Assembly: GCA_013817465.1 (NCBI GenBank)
Contig: JACDCP010000105.1
Coordinates: 519-9,787 of the forward strand
DNA: 9,269 bases
Direction of reading: 5' to 3'
DNA from: Gammaproteobacteria bacterium
GTDB taxonomy: Bacteria; Pseudomonadota; Gammaproteobacteria; Steroidobacterales; JACDCP01
In this document: piece after piece, positions 6,248 through 9,269 of the stretch
Numbering within the stretch: position 1 is the first letter of the stretch
How the letters are laid out: each line of letters starts with the position of its first letter
Made by a program: the position numbers and the translations under genes
Notes under the pieces: model-generated
The model's database searches: none
What the model was told of the DNA's origin: nothing
What the model saw: the letters and a program-made list of their open reading frames with translations, nothing else

Positions 6248-7231
6248 TTACGACACAGCGCGTTTGGCTCCGGTGCCTTGCAGCGACGCCAGCCAGTCGT
6301 CGTCCGATCCTTCGTTGATGCCTTCGAACAGAAAGGTGCTCAGATAACGCTCGCCCGTATCGGGCAGCATGGCGAGAATTACGCTGCCTGTCGCCGCCTT
6401 CTCCGCCAGCTTCAGCGCGGCGGCAAGCGTTCCCCCTGCCGAGATGCCGACGAAGATGCCTTCCTGGCGCGCCAGCGCGAGAGCGGTATCGCGCGCCAGC
6501 ACGTCGTCGACCGGAATCAGCTCGTCGTGCAGGTCGCGCTTGAGCACTTTCGGCAGGAAGTCCGGGGTCCAGCCCTGGATCTTGTGCGGCTGCCATTCGC
6601 CGCCGCCGAGCAGCGAGGCACCCGCCGGCTCGGTCGCAATGATCCGGATATCGGGGCGCGCGAGCTTGAGCACTTCGCCGGCGCCTGTCAGCGTGCCGCC
6701 CGTACCCCAGCCGGTGACCCAATAGTCCAGCCGCCGGCCGGCGAAATCGCGCAGGATTTCCGGGCCGGTCGTGTTGCGGTGGTAGGCGGGGTTGGCCTCG
6801 TTCTCGAACTGTCGCGCGAGAAACCACCCGTGCTGGTGCGCGAGCTCCTCGGCCTTGCGCACCATGCCCGAGCCGCGCTCGGCTGCCGGCGTGAGGATGA
6901 GCTTTGCGCCGAGCACGCGCATGAGTTTTCTGCGCTCGATCGAAAAGCTGTCGGCCATGACGGCGACGAACGGGTAGCCGCGGGAAGCGCAGACCATCGC
7001 CAGCGCGATGCCGGTGTTGCCGGATGTCGCCTCGACGACCGTCTGTCCCGGCTCGAGGGTTCCCCGTTCCTCGGCGTCCTTGATGATGCCCCAGGCCAGC
7101 CGATCCTTGACCGAGCCCATGGGATTGAACGCCTCGATCTTGACGTACAGCTCAACCTGCTTCGGCGGCAACCGGTTGAGCCTCACGATCGGCGTCGAGC
7201 CGATGGTGTCCACGATGCTGTCGTAAATCAT
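6248..7231 (-). CDS. cysK: Cysteine synthase (O-acetylserine sulfhydrylase, CysK type)
   Basis: This 327-residue cytoplasmic PLP enzyme makes L-cysteine from O-acetylserine and sulfide, the last step of sulfate assimilation. The PLP lysine is K42 in GSVKDR. The substrate loop is TSGNTG (69-74), the phosphate-binding loop GTGGT (176-180), and PDTGERYLST (290-299) is the C-terminal CysK signature. GISAGG (262-267) replaces the common GISSGA; the first serine, which contacts the PLP ring nitrogen in this family, is kept. The length fits CysK (about 323 in E. coli) better than CysM (303). The start MIYDSI at 7231 has GGAG (7243-7240) 8 bases upstream. A longer frame to 7396 adds 55 residues that cross a stable hairpin and look non-coding. 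It is divergent from a SLC13-type permease. A CysM-like or cystathionine synthase-like activity is less likely. Confidence 0.93.
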   Translation of the reverse strand: MIYDSIVDTIGSTPIVRLNRLPPKQVELYVKIEAFNPMGSVKDRLAWGIIKDAEERGTLEPGQTVVEATSGNTGIALAMVCASRGYPFVAVMADSFSIERRKLMRVLGAKLILTPAAERGSGMVRKAEELAHQHGWFLARQFENEANPAYHRNTTGPEILRDFAGRRLDYWVTGWGTGGTLTGAGEVLKLARPDIRIIATEPAGASLLGGGEWQPHKIQGWTPDFLPKVLKRDLHDELIPVDDVLARDTALALARQEGIFVGISAGGTLAAALKLAEKAATGSVILAMLPDTGERYLSTFLFEGINEGSDDDWLASLQGTGAKRAVS

Positions 7232-7248
7232 TCTTCTTGCTCCGTTCC

Positions 7249-7280
7249 CGGGTTGACCGGCCGATGAGGCCGGGAACCCG
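7249..7280 (-). other. Stable stem-loop in the cysK leader, next to the ribosome site
   Basis: CGGGTT (7249-7254) pairs with AACCCG (7275-7280). Inside it, CCGGCC (7257-7262) pairs with GGCCGG (7268-7273) around a 5-base loop, giving 12 base pairs with one small internal loop. A competing pairing, GTTCCCGG (7244-7251) with CCGGGAAC (7270-7277), would bring the fold right up to the cysK ribosome site at 7240-7243. The two folds exclude each other. This could be a cysK expression control or an operator in the shared divergent region; the 3' part of the region (7311-7325) also holds a CGCCGGCG palindrome. Confidence 0.4.
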
Positions 7281-7422
7281 ATACTATGCGACGGATCGGG
7301 GCGAAAATCACCCGCTCGCCGGCGAAGCCGGAAAGCTGCCGACTGCGACGCCGGCCGGTGATGGTGAGCGTGGCAGGCTTCGGGCATCATTTTCATAATT
7401 CCTGCGCCAGGGAGAGCGCTCG

Positions 7423-9213
7423 ATGAATGCCGAGTACGTTTATCTGGCCGTCACGCTTGCCGGGGCCATGTGCCTGTTCTGGAGCCAGCGGCTGAGCACC
7501 GACCTGACGGGCCTCCTGGTCATGCTGGCGATGATCGTCCCCTGGCCGCACCCCGACGGGTCATGGAGCGCCGTGCTCGAACCCGCCGAAGGATTTTCAG
7601 GTTTCGGCAGCGCCGCCGTGATCATGATCGCCAGCATGTTCGTGCTGGGCGCCTCGATAGTGCAAACCGGCGCAGCGGAAACATTGGGTCTCAAGCTGCT
7701 GCGTGCTGTCGCGCATAGCGAGTGGCGCTTGCAGTTGGCCGTGCTGGTACTGGCGACGCTCATATCCACGTTCGTCAACGACACGACGGTCGTGCTCATA
7801 CTGCTGCCCCTGATCGTCAGCCTGTGCAAGGAAAAGCAGCTCTCGCCGTCCCGTTATCTCATGTTCGCCGCGTATGGCTCGCTGCTCGGCGGCATGTGGA
7901 CGCTGATCGGCACACGCAGCAACATCATCATGAGCGACTATCTGCGGCAGGAGACCGGCTCGGGCATCGGCTTCTTTGAGTTCACGCCGATTGCGGCGGT
8001 GGTGTTTCTGTTCTGCGGTCTGTTTTTCATGCTCGTCGGCCGGCGCCTGCTGCCGGGGCAGATGCCCGTGCTGTCGGGCGACGTGATGAAGGAGTTTCTG
8101 ACCGAAGTCGACGTGCCGGAAGGATCGGCGGCGGTTGGCCAGCGGCTGACCGATCTCGACTCTTTCGCGAGGGACAAGCTGACGGTAGTCGCGCTGCTGC
8201 GGGACGAACGTCGCGTACCGCGAACGGCGCAGCTCCGCGAGGGCGACGTGCTCATCGTGCGCGGATCGGCCGAACGCATCGGCGAGCTGGTCAAGTCTGC
8301 CGACTTCAAGGTCCGGGAGGAATCGAAGCTCGACGAGAAAGCGTTGCAAAGCGTCGACCTCGTCACCGTCGAGGCGGTCCTGCCTGTCCACTCGCGCTAT
8401 GCCGGCTACACGCTCAATCACATGCCTTTCAGCCGCAACTACGGCATGACCGTCCTCGGTGTCGCGCGTCAAGGCAAGGCGGTCGCCGAGAGGATCATGG
8501 AAACGCGGCTCGAAGGCGGCGATTCCCTATTGTTCCTGGGCAGTGCGGAGGACGTCGAGCGGCTGCGCGAGAATACCGGCCTGCTCGTGCTACAGGAGGA
8601 ATCCTTTCCGGCGATCGGCAAGCGCAAAGCCTGGACGACCGGGCTCCTGCTCGTCGCCGTGGTCCTGTTGGCCGTGACCGGCCTGCTCTCGCCGGCCATC
8701 TCGATTCCGCTCGCGGCCGTCTGCGCTGTGTTGCTGGGTTGCATCAGTTGGCGTGGCGCCTACGAGGCCGTCGATTGGCCGACGCTCGTGCTGCTCGGCG
8801 GCATGATTTCGTTCGGCGTTGCGCTGGAGAAGACCGGCGGCGCCGAGGCGCTGGCGCTCGTGACCGTGAACGCCTTTTCGGGGGTGGACCCCATTTACCT
8901 GTTCGCTGCCTTACTGCTCATCGCACTGGTGTTGACGCAACTCATCGAGAATGCCGCCGTGGCGATCGTCATGGCGCCGGTTGCCTTCGAGGTCGCCCAG
9001 GCGACCGGCATGGAGCCGAAACCGATGTTGATCGCCATCGCCATCTGCGTTTCCGCCGGCTTCAGCACGCCGGTGGCGCACGAGAGCACGATCCTCGTCA
9101 TGGGACCTGGCCAGTACCGGTTCAAGCACTACCTGATGATCGGCAGCGTGCTGGCGGTGATCACCTGGGTCGTGGCGACGGTATGGACGCCGGTTCTCTG
9201 GGATCTCCTCTAA
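7423..9213 (+). CDS. SLC13/DASS-type anion transporter with two internal RCK_C (TrkA_C) domains
   Basis: A 596-residue inner-membrane permease of the sulfate/dicarboxylate (SLC13, ArsB/NhaD-related) superfamily, built like E. coli YfbS and algal SAC1/SLT sulfate transporters. The first membrane half (1-210) carries ISTFVNDTTVVLILLPL (114-130) and GGMWTLIGTRSNIIM (156-170), matching the inner-hairpin and SNT-like substrate region. The second half (402-596) repeats this with LTQLIENAAVAIVMAPV (504-520) and SAGFSTPVAHEST (554-566). Two soluble RCK_C domains (about 225-290 and 310-385) lie between the halves and probably bind a small regulatory ligand. The ribosome site AGGGAGAG (7409-7416) is 6 bases from the ATG. 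It is divergent from cysK across 191 bases, which makes sulfate the most likely cargo, though dicarboxylates or other anions fit the family too. The 3' end is closed by a palindromic element. Confidence 0.92.
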   Translation: MNAEYVYLAVTLAGAMCLFWSQRLSTDLTGLLVMLAMIVPWPHPDGSWSAVLEPAEGFSGFGSAAVIMIASMFVLGASIVQTGAAETLGLKLLRAVAHSEWRLQLAVLVLATLISTFVNDTTVVLILLPLIVSLCKEKQLSPSRYLMFAAYGSLLGGMWTLIGTRSNIIMSDYLRQETGSGIGFFEFTPIAAVVFLFCGLFFMLVGRRLLPGQMPVLSGDVMKEFLTEVDVPEGSAAVGQRLTDLDSFARDKLTVVALLRDERRVPRTAQLREGDVLIVRGSAERIGELVKSADFKVREESKLDEKALQSVDLVTVEAVLPVHSRYAGYTLNHMPFSRNYGMTVLGVARQGKAVAERIMETRLEGGDSLLFLGSAEDVERLRENTGLLVLQEESFPAIGKRKAWTTGLLLVAVVLLAVTGLLSPAISIPLAAVCAVLLGCISWRGAYEAVDWPTLVLLGGMISFGVALEKTGGAEALALVTVNAFSGVDPIYLFAALLLIALVLTQLIENAAVAIVMAPVAFEVAQATGMEPKPMLIAIAICVSAGFSTPVAHESTILVMGPGQYRFKHYLMIGSVLAVITWVVATVWTPVLWDLL

Positions 9214-9220
9214 GCTCGCC

Positions 9221-9264
9221 GGGGACACTCCTGATTTCCCGTACGGGAAATCAGGAATGTCCCC
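9221..9264. repeat. Palindrome of the GGGGACATTCCTGATTT type after the transporter gene
   Basis: Arms 9221-9240 and 9245-9264 are reverse complements with a single mismatch (C9228 against A9257). They meet at the self-complementary loop GTAC, so the whole 44 bases form one palindrome. The right arm repeats the core CAGGAATGTCCCC of the palindrome at 6153-6209. It begins 8 bases after the transporter stop codon and has no following T run. The window ends 5 bases later, so a larger composite element cannot be excluded. Confidence 0.88.
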
Positions 9265-9269
9265 AATCA

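Noticed and set aside
6278..7267. Plus-strand open frame of 329 codons opposite cysK
   Set aside because: Antisense shadow. The minus strand encodes all CysK catalytic motifs in order.
7371..7386. Possible sigma54 promoter before the SLC13-type gene
   Set aside because: GG-N10-GC spacing is present, but the rest of both elements matches poorly (TGGCAG and GGGC), so it is probably chance.
7597..8472. Minus-strand open frame of 291 codons opposite the SLC13-type transporter
   Set aside because: Antisense shadow, with low-complexity R/H/Q/D composition and no recognisable domain.

Overview
The window is GC-rich DNA with dense genes and strong third-position GC. It looks like a Gammaproteobacterium. 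Two features point that way: a GlyGly-CTERM-type surface-protein tail, and intergenic palindromes of the kind common in that class. This placement is an inference. No rRNA or other marker gene is present to confirm it.

Layout. Positions 1-310 hold a near-consensus sigma70 promoter pointing left. It drives an unidentified transcript that leaves the window, either a small partial reading frame or a leader or stable RNA. At 384-1976 (minus) is a secreted seven-repeat FG-GAP/VCBS beta-propeller protein with an Ig-like domain and a C-terminal sorting tail. A gene-poor stretch (about 1977-2458) separates it from a divergent APC-superfamily amino acid permease (2459-3841, plus). Next comes a TerC/Alx-family membrane protein (4009-4938, plus). 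A well-formed sigma54 (-24/-12) promoter then precedes a BON-domain protein of the SWFGD-like type (5163-6128, plus). Convergent to it is cysteine synthase cysK (6248-7231, minus). Divergent from cysK is a SLC13/DASS-type transporter with two internal RCK_C domains (7423-9213, plus).

How the genes fit together. The best-supported functional pair is cysK and the SLC13-type permease. They share a 191-bp divergent control region and would link sulfate (or another anion) uptake to cysteine synthesis. The amino acid permease, TerC protein and BON protein look like separate transport, metal or envelope-stress functions, and the sequence gives no evidence that they form one pathway.

The most unusual structure is a set of three long intergenic palindromes at 3863-3978, 6153-6209 and 9221-9264. 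They belong to two related subfamilies (GGGGACATTCCTGATTT and GGGGTCAGACTGCTGTTTT cores) and each sits just after a gene. They resemble REP/RAYT-type mobile palindromes. No transposase is present in the window. I did not find a new defence or biosynthetic system; most genes here are recognisable families.
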